Source: Streptomyces sp. NBC_01723 (GTDB lineage Bacteria; Actinomycetota; Actinomycetes; Streptomycetales; Streptomycetaceae). Taken from it: a DNA stretch of 64,000 nucleotides. The stretch spans positions 7,428,001-7,492,000 of the forward strand of contig NZ_CP109171.1 in the NCBI RefSeq assembly GCF_036246005.1, in the 5' to 3' direction. The notes beneath the pieces were generated by a model that did not search any database, had not been told where the DNA came from, and saw only the letters and a list, made by a program, of their open reading frames with translations. Shown here piece after piece: positions 26,948 to 35,289 of the stretch; within the stretch, counting starts at the first letter, position 1, and every line of letters begins with the position of its first letter. The translations under genes were made by a program, and so were the position numbers.

Positions 26948-27465
26948 CAGGCCGCCACCGCCCCGCCGGTCGGGAACCAGTGCATCTCCGGCAACGGGGC
27001 TGTGACCGGGGCGAGTTCGAGGTAGCCGAGGTGGCGCAGGAAGCGGCTGAACACCTGGGCCGCCGCCCCGCTGTCACCCGGCCCGGGGCGGGTGACCGTC
27101 ATCGCGGCGAGCAGCGCGGCCGCGTCGGTGCCGCTCTCGGCCTCGGCCTTCAGATAGCGTGCGACGCGCTCGGCGCCGTACTGGAGCACGGCCTCGGCGA
27201 CAAGAGCGCGTATGTGGTTGCAGAACGAACCGCGTGCCCCGCCGCAGGGCCGGTTGTTGTTGGTGCTGCACGAGAACGCGTAGGTCACCGTCGCGACCGA
27301 CGACACGTACACCCGACCCGCGTCCGACCCGCTGGACACCACGCCCTGCAGGCGTCCGTCGGCCAGTTCGACGAACGGCACCTTGGCGAGCTTGCGGGGC
27401 CGCGCGGGCGGCACCACACGCACCGTGCTCGACTTCTCCCAGACGGACAACGCACCATCTCCCAT
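26947..27465 (-). CDS. Variant SWIM-like zinc-binding protein
   Basis: Predicted 172-residue protein opening the MoxR-vWA operon. A compact cysteine/histidine site is seen: Cys66, Cys73 and the pair Cys82-Asn-His84 (GSFCNHIRALV). This is close to the SWIM pattern CxCx(n)CxH, but the first CxC is not intact (Cys66-Ser-Thr), so it is a variant or divergent zinc site. SWIM domains mediate DNA or protein contacts. The ATG at 27465 is the best start available although no clear Shine-Dalgarno sequence precedes it; an upstream extension to 27975 is an unrelated open frame. The C-terminus has HLGYLELAPV. The next gene begins at its stop codon (TGATG). Confidence 0.7.
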   Translation of the reverse strand: MGDGALSVWEKSSTVRVVPPARPRKLAKVPFVELADGRLQGVVSSGSDAGRVYVSSVATVTYAFSCSTNNNRPCGGARGSFCNHIRALVAEAVLQYGAERVARYLKAEAESGTDAAALLAAMTVTRPGPGDSGAAAQVFSRFLRHLGYLELAPVTAPLPEMHWFPTGGAVAA

Positions 27466-27667
27466 ACACGCGAAAGAAAGAGGGGGGTGTTCGCGCCACG
27501 TCGGCGGAACAAGAACGAACCTATCCGCGACCACTGACAACGCCCCCGGACCGACCGCGGCTCCCGTACCGTCGGCGCCGCCCGCTTCTTGACGCGTGCC
27601 CTGAGGGGTCGATACTTGTGCGCAGCATGGGTCGGTTGGTGTCCGTGGTCGGCAAGGGGCGGATCGG

Positions 27668-29314
27668 ATGAAGAGCCGGACGAGCATGAGACTGTGCGCC
27701 GCGGTCGCCGCACTCGGCATCGCCGCCACGCCGGGCGCACTCCCCGCCCAGGCCTCGGCCTCCCCATCGCCCCGGCCACCGAGCGGCCCCACCCTGCCCC
27801 TCGGTCCCCGCGACCTCCCCGAGACCCGCACCACGACGACTCTCCAGCCGGGCGTCACCCTCACCCGCATCGTGCGAGGGAACGCCGAGGACCCGGCGCT
27901 CCACTGGACGGTGGAGGTCTCCATCCCGGGCGGCGACACCTCCCCCGACCCGGACGCGCCGCCGACGGCCCTCAAGGACCGGGCGAGCGCGGACGAACTC
28001 GCCGCCGATCTCCGCCAGAAGGGCTTCGAGGCCCGTGTCGAGCGGGTGCGGACTCCGCCAACGGCCGACTACACCGGCGGCACCCTCGGCCGGCGGGTCC
28101 GCATCGGCGCGTACGACGCGCAGTCCGACGCGACGGCCGCACGCGCCCGCCTGACGGCGGCGGGCTACACGGGATCCGCCGTGTACACGGGCTGGGACGG
28201 CGAGGCCACCGACCGGGGCCCGTGGCGCGTGGACGTACTGACCGTCGACCCGCGCAGGTTCCACGGCAGCCTCGACGCGTCGTACGGTCCCGACCTGGAG
28301 GCCCGCGAGACGACCAGCCGGCTGTCGGCGGCGGCCGACGCGACCGCCGCGGTCAACGCGGGCTTCTTCGTCCTCGACCCCAAGGCGGGCGCGCCGGGCG
28401 ACCCGGCCGGCGTCGGCGTGTACGACGGGCGCCTGCTGAGCGAACCGGTGGCGGGCCGCCCGAGCCTGGTGCTCCACGACAACGCCCGGGGCACCCGGGT
28501 CACCCGCTTCACGTGGCGGGGCAGGGTCACCGCTGACGAGACGTCCCTGAGCCTGGGCGGCGTCAACCGCGTACCGGGCCTGATCAGGAACTGCGGCGGC
28601 ACCGCGGGCGACGTCCCCACGTCGCTGCCCCTGCACGACGTCACCTGCACCAACCCGAACGACCTGGTCGCCTTCACGCCCGAGTTCAAGGGAGGCCGGA
28701 CACCCGGGGGCGAGGGGGTGGAAGCCGTACTGGACGCGCACGACCGGGTGGTGGAAGTACGCTCCCCCCGGGGCGGAATCCTCCCGCCGGGCGGCACCTC
28801 GCTCCAGGCGACGGGCCGACGCGTGGCGGACCTGACAGCCGTGGCCCATGTCGGCGACCGCCTGCGCGTGCACACGACCCTGCTGGATGCCCGGGGCCGC
28901 CCGTACCGGCCCTCACCCCGCACCGACATCGTGAACGCCGGCCCGGAACTGGTCCGCGACGGCCGTATCCACATCACTCCCGCCGCCGACGGCATGGTGC
29001 ATCCCGACGATCCGAGCTGGTACTACGGCTGGGTGCACAAGCGCAATCCACGCACCCTGGCGGGCGTGGACGCCGCGGGCCGCACCGTACTCGTCACCGC
29101 CGACGGACGCGCCACCCGGTCCCTCGGACTGAGCATCGCCGAGAGCGCCGCGGTCGCCAGGTCCCTCGGCCTGCGCGACGCGGTCAACCTGGACGGCGGC
29201 GGCTCCACGACGATGGTGACGGACGACACCGTCATCAACACCCCGTCCGACGCGACCGGCGAACGCCCGGTCGGCGACGCCTTGTTGATTCTGCCCCGCA
29301 AGCACGGCGGCTGA
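27668..29314 (+). CDS. Secreted phosphodiester glycosidase (NAGPA/DUF2233 family)
   Basis: Predicted 548-residue exported protein. A Sec signal (core LCAAVAALGIAATPGALPAQA) is followed by a Pro-rich segment and a SPOR-like region (about residues 100-180, ADLRQKGFEARVERV and RARLTAAGYTG). The phosphodiester glycosidase domain follows, with AVNAGFFVLD and the hallmark AVNLDGGGSTTMV near the C-terminus. Mammalian members uncover mannose-6-phosphate by removing GlcNAc; bacterial members are thought to act on cell-surface phosphodiester-linked sugars, with substrates mostly unknown. SPOR-like modules often bind peptidoglycan, fitting a wall location. The gene diverges from the SWIM-MoxR operon across about 200 bases. 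Confidence 0.85.
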   Translation: MKSRTSMRLCAAVAALGIAATPGALPAQASASPSPRPPSGPTLPLGPRDLPETRTTTTLQPGVTLTRIVRGNAEDPALHWTVEVSIPGGDTSPDPDAPPTALKDRASADELAADLRQKGFEARVERVRTPPTADYTGGTLGRRVRIGAYDAQSDATAARARLTAAGYTGSAVYTGWDGEATDRGPWRVDVLTVDPRRFHGSLDASYGPDLEARETTSRLSAAADATAAVNAGFFVLDPKAGAPGDPAGVGVYDGRLLSEPVAGRPSLVLHDNARGTRVTRFTWRGRVTADETSLSLGGVNRVPGLIRNCGGTAGDVPTSLPLHDVTCTNPNDLVAFTPEFKGGRTPGGEGVEAVLDAHDRVVEVRSPRGGILPPGGTSLQATGRRVADLTAVAHVGDRLRVHTTLLDARGRPYRPSPRTDIVNAGPELVRDGRIHITPAADGMVHPDDPSWYYGWVHKRNPRTLAGVDAAGRTVLVTADGRATRSLGLSIAESAAVARSLGLRDAVNLDGGGSTTMVTDDTVINTPSDATGERPVGDALLILPRKHGG

Positions 29315-29382
29315 CGTCCATGTGACATCCGAGGACCCGCACCACAGCGCGACGAAGAGCCACCCACCCCCAGGGAGCCGCC

Positions 29383-30447
29383 GTGTTCGCGAACGTGCCC
29401 ACCGTCCCGACCCGCCCGCGCGCCAGGGCGTTCCTCGCCCCGGCACTACTTCTGATCGTGCTGCTCGCGACACTGGCCCCGACGGCCCCCGCGCAAGCCG
29501 CCAGGCCGCTGGCCGCCTCCCGCCCCGGCGCGGAGGTGGTGGCCGTCACCCAGGTCGCGGACCGCCAGGTCGACCTGTCGGTCCGCTCAACGGCCCTGGG
29601 CGGCCGCACCGTCAAGGTCCGCCTCCTCACCCCCGACGGCTGGCAGCCCTCCGACCGGCACCACCCCCGGCACTGGCCCACCCTCTGGCTCCTGCACGGC
29701 TGCTGCGGCGACTACACGTCGTGGACCGCGATGACCGACGTGGCGCAGACGGACAGCCTGCGTGACGTACTGGTGGTGATGCCCGAGGCGGGCTGGAACG
29801 GCTGGTACAGCGACTGGTGGAACCACGGCAAGGGCGGCGACCCGGCCTGGGAGACCTTCCACACGGTGGAACTGCGCCGCCTCCTGGAAAACGACTGGGG
29901 CGCCGGCGGCAACCGCGTGGTGGCGGGCCTGTCGATGGGCGGCCAGGGAGCCCTGTCGTACGCGGCCCGGCATCCGGGTATGTTCAGGGCGACGGCGGCC
30001 TACTCGGCGTCGGCGCACCCCCTCCTCAACGACGAGTCGACCGACCGCATCATGGGCTTCTTCGCCGGCCAGGGAGACGACCCGCTGCGTGTCTGGGGCG
30101 ACCCCGTGGCACAACGCCGCATCTGGCAGTCCCACGACCCCTTCCACCTCGCCCGGCGCCTCAAGTCGATCCCGGTCTACCTGTCCTGCGGCGACGGCAC
30201 CACGGGCCCGTTGGACCCGCCGGGCAGCACGAGCGCCCTGGAGGCCGACTTCAACCGTCAGAACCAGGCACTGGCGGCGGAGCTGAAGCGGGTGGGCGCG
30301 AGGCACGTGACGACGAACTTCTACGGCCCGGGGACCCATGGATGGGCCTACTGGGAGAGGGAGCTGCACGCGTCGCTGCCAATGCTGCTGAAGGCCCTCC
30401 GGGTGACGCCTGACTCCTCGCCACACCCCCAACACCCCTTGCGGTAA
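29383..30447 (+). CDS. Exported esterase, antigen 85/esterase D-like alpha/beta hydrolase
   Basis: Predicted 354-residue exported hydrolase. GTG start, then a long signal (hydrophobic FLAPALLLIVLLATLAP, cleavage near AQAA). The catalytic domain shows WLLHGCCGDYTSW for the oxyanion region, the nucleophile elbow GLSMGGQGALSYA and a His near the end (GTHGWAYW). Layout and the phrase GGQGALSYAARHPGMF match the esterase/antigen 85 superfamily, whose mycobacterial members transfer mycolates. Streptomyces lacks mycolic acids, so this is more likely a general carboxylesterase or acyl hydrolase. It follows the glycosidase gene by 68 bases on the same strand and may be co-transcribed. Confidence 0.85.
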   Translation: MFANVPTVPTRPRARAFLAPALLLIVLLATLAPTAPAQAARPLAASRPGAEVVAVTQVADRQVDLSVRSTALGGRTVKVRLLTPDGWQPSDRHHPRHWPTLWLLHGCCGDYTSWTAMTDVAQTDSLRDVLVVMPEAGWNGWYSDWWNHGKGGDPAWETFHTVELRRLLENDWGAGGNRVVAGLSMGGQGALSYAARHPGMFRATAAYSASAHPLLNDESTDRIMGFFAGQGDDPLRVWGDPVAQRRIWQSHDPFHLARRLKSIPVYLSCGDGTTGPLDPPGSTSALEADFNRQNQALAAELKRVGARHVTTNFYGPGTHGWAYWERELHASLPMLLKALRVTPDSSPHPQHPLR

Positions 30448-30477
30448 AGGGAACAGCCCCCTAACTTAACTCCGACG

Positions 30478-30505
30478 CGTAAGCACATTTACATCCCTGC
30501 TTACG
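30478..30505. repeat. Inverted repeat CGTAAGCA / TGCTTACG before the M64 gene
   Basis: 8-bp arms at 30478-30485 and 30498-30505, 12-base AT-rich centre. The position, 41 to 68 bases before the GTG at 30546, suits an operator. Confidence 0.45.
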
Positions 30506-30545
30506 TCGACCGTCACCGTCACCGTCGTCGTGGGGACCTGTCACC

Positions 30546-31814
30546 GTGCACATACGCATCCGTGGAGCCGCGGCGGCGAGGCAGGAGAGCGGCCGGGTCG
30601 GCGTCGAGTACTTCCCCGACCCCAAGGGCGAGGGCGCCCGCACGGAGGTCCCGGCGGCCAGCCCGCACACCCAGCCGGCCCTGGCCTCCCGGCAGCGGAC
30701 GGGAGCGCGGGACGGCGAAGTGGTCCCGATTGCCGAGACGGGCCCGACGGCCGACCGCCTGGACGTGACGATCATCGGCGACGGCTACACCGCCGCGCAG
30801 CAGGAGGACTTCCTCGCGGACGCCCGCACGAAGTGGGACGCGGTGACCGACATCGAGCCGTACAAGAGCTACGAGGGCCTCTTCAACGTCTGGGCGGTGC
30901 AGGCGGTCTCCCAGGACTCCGGCGTCACGGGCGACCCGACCCAGGACGTGAAGCGCAACACCGCGCTCGGCTCGTACTTCTGGTGCGACGCCATCGAACG
31001 GCTGATCTGCGTAGACCTCGACAAGACCAAGTCGTACGCCGACAAGGCCCCGGCGACCGACCTGGTGATCGTGGTCTCCAGCTCCACCAAGTACGGCGGC
31101 GCCGGTTACTCCGGACTCGCGGGCGACTACGGCTACGACGGCGTCTCGACCCTCTCCTCCGACAACGCCCAGTCGACCCTGATAGCGGCCCACGAGATGG
31201 CCCACTCCATCGGCCTCCTCGCCGACGAGTACCAGTACGACGGCTACGGCGACTACCCGGGCGACGAACCGGCGTCGGCCAACGTCTCGAAGCTCACCGC
31301 CGACCGGATGACCGCGCAGGGCGCCAAGTGGGCCGACTGGCTGGGAGAGACCGACCCGAGCGGCGGCGTGGTCGACACCTTCGAGGGCGGTGACTACTAC
31401 GAGTACGGCATCTACCGCCCCACCGCCAACTCCATCATGCGCTCCCTGAACACCGACCAGTTCAACCTCCCCGGCCGCGAGGCGATGATCGCCGGCTTCT
31501 ACCGCTCGGCGAACGCCCTCACCCCGCTGGCCGACCCGACCACCCGAACCTCCCGGTTCGCCCGCCTCTCCGTCTCCCTGGCCACCCTGCCCGCCGGCAC
31601 CCTCGCCCGCCCCCAACTCCGCTGGTACGTCGACGGCCGCGAGGCGAGGCAGGCCCGGGGCAGGACGTCGGTCGTACCGGCGGCCCTCGGAGTCCCGTCG
31701 GGCCGCCGCGCGCACACGGTGACGGCAAAGGTGGTGGACATGACGGTGGCGGTGCGGAGCGCGGAAGTGCGGGGGATTACGTCGAACTCGGTGACGTGGA
31801 CGGTCAAGGGCTGA
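30546..31814 (+). CDS. Peptidase M64 (IgA peptidase family) without visible signal peptide
   Basis: Predicted 422-residue metalloprotease. The zinc site HEMAHSIGLLADEY (His216, His220 and a downstream Asp/Glu) matches the M64 HExxH pattern. LDVTIIGDGYTAAQQEDF and FNVWAVQAVSQDSGV are family features, and a C-terminal beta domain follows. M64 peptidases are normally secreted, yet this N-terminus (VHIRIRGAAAARQESGRV) has no hydrophobic signal. The frame is open upstream only to a stop at 30480 with no ATG or GTG, so the signal cannot simply have been missed. GGGGA precedes the GTG. Either the protein is exported another way, the 5' end has been lost or rearranged, or a frameshift is present. Confidence 0.85.
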   Translation: MHIRIRGAAAARQESGRVGVEYFPDPKGEGARTEVPAASPHTQPALASRQRTGARDGEVVPIAETGPTADRLDVTIIGDGYTAAQQEDFLADARTKWDAVTDIEPYKSYEGLFNVWAVQAVSQDSGVTGDPTQDVKRNTALGSYFWCDAIERLICVDLDKTKSYADKAPATDLVIVVSSSTKYGGAGYSGLAGDYGYDGVSTLSSDNAQSTLIAAHEMAHSIGLLADEYQYDGYGDYPGDEPASANVSKLTADRMTAQGAKWADWLGETDPSGGVVDTFEGGDYYEYGIYRPTANSIMRSLNTDQFNLPGREAMIAGFYRSANALTPLADPTTRTSRFARLSVSLATLPAGTLARPQLRWYVDGREARQARGRTSVVPAALGVPSGRRAHTVTAKVVDMTVAVRSAEVRGITSNSVTWTVKG

Positions 31815-31916
31815 GTCGTGGCGGGCGGCTCTCCGAGGAGCAACAACGCCCTCTGCACCGACGGACCTGCCGCCGTACTCGCCACGTCCACTGACCGGTC
31901 CGTCTATGGTCTCCGC

Positions 31917-32276
31917 ATGTTCGAGACAATCCGCTGGCGTTGCTACGCACGCGTCAACGACCGCCGCGGGGCCGAGCGCGTGGTCGGTCGACTTGCGGCT
32001 CGGCTGGACAGGCCCCTGAGGCTCGACACCTACGAGCGGTACTGGAAGTACCCCGAGCTTGCCGAATTGCGTCTGGTGTCACCAATCGAGTCGGTCAGCG
32101 CGGATGCAGCCCTCCTCGCCGTTCTTCAGAGCGCGTGGCGGATCGCGACACCTTGGGCTCTGGGGGCTCCGGGCTCGGACGGTGAGTTCGACGGAATTGC
32201 CTCGGTGAACAATGGCTCACGCTTCACCGTCCCGGGAGTCGAATGGATGGAGTTCCACGTCACCGACCGAAAGTGA
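31917..32276 (+). CDS. Small hypothetical protein
   Basis: Predicted 119-residue soluble protein (MFETIRWRCYARVNDRR start), not recognised. The open frame extends up to a GTG at 31818, but no Shine-Dalgarno sequence supports that start. TATGGT (31905-31910) ends 6 bases before the ATG at 31917, the arrangement of a leaderless transcript, so 31917 is preferred. The sequence alternates charged and aromatic residues (YERYWKYPELAEL, GVEWMEFHV) like a compact alpha/beta fold. It sits between the M64 gene and a convergent small gene. Confidence 0.55.
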   Translation: MFETIRWRCYARVNDRRGAERVVGRLAARLDRPLRLDTYERYWKYPELAELRLVSPIESVSADAALLAVLQSAWRIATPWALGAPGSDGEFDGIASVNNGSRFTVPGVEWMEFHVTDRK

Positions 32277-32311
32277 CGAATCCACCGTTCAAACGTGGGG
32301 TGCGAGGGCGT

Positions 32312-32593
32312 TCACGCCGACACGGTCAGCGCGGGGAACACGGTCACCGAACCCTCCTCGTCGCGGGCGATCTCGATCACCCGGACGACCAGGGTGAGCT
32401 TCTGGTGATGGTCGACCAGCAGACACGGGCGGACGAACCGCTGCTCGCCACCCTGGTGACCGGCGCGGACCTGTCGCCGCACGGTCTCTACCGGCACGTC
32501 CGCCACAGTCATGGCCGAGATCGCATACTTGACGAGTCCCTCGAGACGGACTGGCAGATGGAGGTCTTCCGGCTCTACCAGCTCTGGCGCCAT
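32312..32593 (-). CDS. Small hypothetical protein
   Basis: Predicted 93-residue protein (MAPELVEPEDLHLPVRL start), not recognised. Composition looks coding: balanced acidic and basic residues and a C-terminal beta-like half (CLLVDHHQKLTLVVRVIEIA). The opposite-strand frame in the same place (32243-32599) is less protein-like. It diverges from the 141-residue gene starting at 32668. The start is uncertain because no good Shine-Dalgarno sequence was found. Confidence 0.5.
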   Translation of the reverse strand: MAPELVEPEDLHLPVRLEGLVKYAISAMTVADVPVETVRRQVRAGHQGGEQRFVRPCLLVDHHQKLTLVVRVIEIARDEEGSVTVFPALTVSA

Positions 32594-32667
32594 CGCTGAC
32601 CGCGCCGCGTCCGCTCGACGCGGGTGATTCCGCCCGCCCCCCTCCACAGTCCGTACAGGAGTTCATA

Positions 32668-33093
32668 GTGTCGCCACGATTCGAGACCGCCCGTTTCCAC
32701 AGCGCGTCGGGACCGGATTCTCTGTTCACGCGTGTCCGCCACGTCCTGCGCGAGCCGGTAGAACTGAAGGCGCACGGCGGGCATGTCACCGAGCGTCTCC
32801 GGCAGCGGGGCGCCCCCGTCGACGAGCTGACGCACTTCGACCCGGCGAGCTGGAACCTGGTCTCCGCCGAGGTGCGGACCGACACGGGAAAGTGGGTCGC
32901 GTCCACGTGGTGTGTGCGGGTGGGCACGCGCCACTGGTGGGTCGTCGTCGGTCTCGGTAACGCGCTCGTCACGGTCATCGGTGTGGACCCGTGGCGCAAG
33001 GGACAAGGCGAGAGCATCGTCACTGACGGCACCCTGTACGCGTTCGTCGATGGCGTCAACGAGCGCCTCATGCGCGCCGAAGCGGCGCACTGA
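32668..33093 (+). CDS. Small hypothetical protein, DUF4258-like
   Basis: Predicted 141-residue protein, GTG start with AGGAG 7 bases upstream. The middle (HVTERLRQRGAPVDELTHF, then WVASTWCVRVGTRHWWVVVGL and VTVIGV) loosely resembles the DUF4258/RelE-like small alpha/beta fold, which has a leading His-x3-Arg helix and a closing beta hairpin. The resemblance is weak. With its divergent 93-residue neighbour it could form a two-gene module such as toxin and antitoxin, but nothing in the sequence proves that. Confidence 0.55.
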   Translation: MSPRFETARFHSASGPDSLFTRVRHVLREPVELKAHGGHVTERLRQRGAPVDELTHFDPASWNLVSAEVRTDTGKWVASTWCVRVGTRHWWVVVGLGNALVTVIGVDPWRKGQGESIVTDGTLYAFVDGVNERLMRAEAAH

Positions 33094-33140
33094 CGAGGGC
33101 GTTGAACAGGTGTGATTCCGTTGATGCGTACCATGTGCAA

Positions 33141-33677
33141 GTGCGTATCGATGACTACAGCATCAGGACAGCCGCCCACGCCGACCTGGACGCTGCCCGA
33201 GCCGTCATGCTCGACACCGTCTACCGCGACTTCGGGACCGGCTACGTCCCCCGCTGGCACGGCGACATCATCGACCTCGCCGGGGCCTACGTGGACCCGG
33301 CGCGGCACACGCTTCTCGTCGCTCTCGATGCGGAGGGCGAGGTCGTCGCCACCGGTGCCCTCGACTCCCGTGGCCCCGCGCACCCCCCGAACCCCGTCCA
33401 CGTCGCCGAGCGCTACCCATCCGGCGTGACCGCGCAGTTGCGGCGGGTGTACGTGCGACCCGAGCACCGGCGGCGTGGGCTCGCGCGTCGACTTGTCGAC
33501 GAATTGATGGCGTTCGCCGTCGCCGACGGGGGATATCGCGCCGTCTACCTGCACACCGACCCGGCCGTCACCGGCGCCGAGCCCTTCTGGCGGTCGCTCG
33601 CCAAGGTCGTGCACGACGAGCGGGAGGATGCGGGTGGTGGGCAGGGGATCGTGCACTTCGACGTTCCCCTGGGGTGA
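33141..33677 (+). CDS. GNAT N-acetyltransferase
   Basis: Predicted 178-residue GNAT-fold acetyltransferase. The acetyl-CoA site is seen as LRRVYVRPEHRRRGLARRLVDELM (motif A, R/Q-x-x-G-x-G/A type), preceded by the VATGALDSRG strand and followed by YRAVYLHTDP. The substrate is unknown. The GTG at 33141 is preferred because TACCAT (33129-33134) ends 6 bases before it, as in leaderless promoters; a TTG at 33102 would add 13 unconserved residues. It ends just before the Zur-like box of the transporter operon. Confidence 0.8.
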   Translation: MRIDDYSIRTAAHADLDAARAVMLDTVYRDFGTGYVPRWHGDIIDLAGAYVDPARHTLLVALDAEGEVVATGALDSRGPAHPPNPVHVAERYPSGVTAQLRRVYVRPEHRRRGLARRLVDELMAFAVADGGYRAVYLHTDPAVTGAEPFWRSLAKVVHDEREDAGGGQGIVHFDVPLG

Positions 33678-33685
33678 GTTAGGTG

Positions 33686-33708
33686 TGAAAATCGTTTCCA
33701 TGTAGGCT
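33686..33708 (+). promoter_or_regulatory. Zur-like box and -10 element of the transporter operon
   Basis: TGAAAATCGTTTCCA (33686-33700) matches 12 of 15 positions of the actinobacterial Zur consensus TGAAAATGATTTTCA as I know it. TAGGCT (33703-33708) follows at once as a -10 element, so a bound repressor would block RNA polymerase. Confidence 0.55.
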
Positions 33709-33771
33709 CGCGTCCTGCGCGCGGCGACACCCGCCCCCGCCCTCTCCCGCTCCCAGATCGATCCGAGGACC

Positions 33772-35286
33772 ATGCCCTCCCACCGCCGCCCCCGGCTGCT
33801 CGCCCCGCTCCTGCTCATCCCGCTCATATCGAGCTGCTTCGCCTCGGGGAGTGGCACCCCCGACCCCGGGACCGATGGTGGAGGCAAGGGCGGAGACGGG
33901 TCCCGGCTCCGTGTCGCGCTAGCCTTCCCGCCCGCCGAGAACCTCTCGCCGTACGGCGCCGACGCCACCCTCCTCAGCCGGCTCGGCGTGACCGAGGGGC
34001 TCACCTCGCTGGACGCCAACGGCTCCGCCGCCCCCGCGCTCGCCGAGTCCTGGCGCAGGGACGGGGACAAGGCATGGGAGTTCAGCCTTCGGGACGCCAC
34101 CTTCCAGGACGGGACCGACGTCACGCCCGCCGCCGTCGCCGACTCCCTCGCCAAGGCCACCGACGCCAAGCCCGCCCCCGCCGCGCTCGCCGGTGTCACC
34201 CTCACCGCCAAGGGGAGCGGTGAGCGCGTCGTGCGGATCACCACCGACCAGCCCGACCCCGTCCTGCCGCTACGGCTCTCCAGCCCCAGCCTCGCGATCC
34301 TGTCCAAGGACGCCTACGCCGAGAGCGACCGCGTCGACCCGGTCGGTCATGCCACCGGCCCCTTCGAGCTGACCAAGGTGAACGGCGCCACCTCCGCCTC
34401 CCTCGACCGGTTCGACGACTACTGGGGCGGGCGCGCCCAGGCCTCCGGCATCGACGCCCGCTTCATCGCCGACGGCACCGCCCGCGCCAACGCCCTGCGG
34501 ACGGGGGAGCTGGACATCGCCGAGGCCGTCCCGGTCGCGCAGGCCGCCTCCCTCGACAAGGAGACCCGGCGCGACACCGCCACCACCCGCTCCACCAGCC
34601 TCTTGCTCAACGCCTCGTCCGGCACCTTCAAGGACGCGGGCCTGCGGGCCGCCGCCAGGGCCGGCCTCGACACCTCCGTGTTCGCCAAGGACGTCTACGA
34701 GGGGTACGGCGACCCCGGTGCCGGCGTCTACGGGCCCGCCGTGACCTGGGCCGAGGGGAAGCGGACCGAGCCTGTCGGACGGGCGGACGCGAAGAAGCCG
34801 GCCGGCGAGACCATCCACCTCGCCACCTACGACAACCGGCCCGAGCTGCCCGAGGTCGCCCAGGTCGTCAAGCAGCAGCTGGAGAAGGCCGGGTTCAAGG
34901 TCGAGCTCACCGTGCGGGAGTACTCGCGGCTCGAAGGCGACGCCCTCGACGGGAAGTTCGACGCCTTCGTGCTCGCCCGCAACACCCTGCTCGACACCGG
35001 CGACCCCGTCGCCGTCCTCGCGAGCGACTACACCTGCGACGGCGGCTACAACATCGCCCAGCTCTGCGACAAGGGCGTCGACCGCGCCGTCGCCGACGCC
35101 GAGAAGACCGCCGACACCGCGAAGCGGCAGGACGCCGCCATGGCCGCCGAGGCGCGCATCCTCGGCAGCGACGCCGTCGTCCCGCTCGTCCACCAGCGGA
35201 TCATCACCGGCGTTGCCGCCTCCGTACAGGGCGTCGTCCTCGACCCGTACGAGCGCACCCTCGTCGGCACCGGCACCCGGCGCTGA
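33772..35286 (+). CDS. ABC transporter substrate-binding lipoprotein, family 5
   Basis: Predicted 504-residue SBP_bac_5 protein of the peptide, nickel and opine-binding class. The signal ends in the lipobox LISSC with Cys22 lipidated, then a Gly/Ser tether. The mature chain shows family features: NLSPYGADATLLSRLGVTEGL, the signature ESWRRDGDKAWEFSLRDATFQDGTDVT and VGHATGPFEL. The GTG of the fused permease follows 3 bases after the stop. The promoter holds a Zur-like box, which suggests metal or metallophore uptake rather than peptide nutrition. Staphylococcal CntA, the staphylopine-metal binding protein, belongs to the same SBP class and is also zinc-regulated. Cargo here is inferred, not shown. 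Confidence 0.88.
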   Translation: MPSHRRPRLLAPLLLIPLISSCFASGSGTPDPGTDGGGKGGDGSRLRVALAFPPAENLSPYGADATLLSRLGVTEGLTSLDANGSAAPALAESWRRDGDKAWEFSLRDATFQDGTDVTPAAVADSLAKATDAKPAPAALAGVTLTAKGSGERVVRITTDQPDPVLPLRLSSPSLAILSKDAYAESDRVDPVGHATGPFELTKVNGATSASLDRFDDYWGGRAQASGIDARFIADGTARANALRTGELDIAEAVPVAQAASLDKETRRDTATTRSTSLLLNASSGTFKDAGLRAAARAGLDTSVFAKDVYEGYGDPGAGVYGPAVTWAEGKRTEPVGRADAKKPAGETIHLATYDNRPELPEVAQVVKQQLEKAGFKVELTVREYSRLEGDALDGKFDAFVLARNTLLDTGDPVAVLASDYTCDGGYNIAQLCDKGVDRAVADAEKTADTAKRQDAAMAAEARILGSDAVVPLVHQRIITGVAASVQGVVLDPYERTLVGTGTRR

Positions 35287-35289
35287 ACC

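Noticed and set aside
32243..32599. Plus-strand 118-codon open frame opposite the 93-residue gene
   Set aside because: Less protein-like composition than the minus-strand frame and no ribosome-binding site; kept as a shadow, with moderate certainty.
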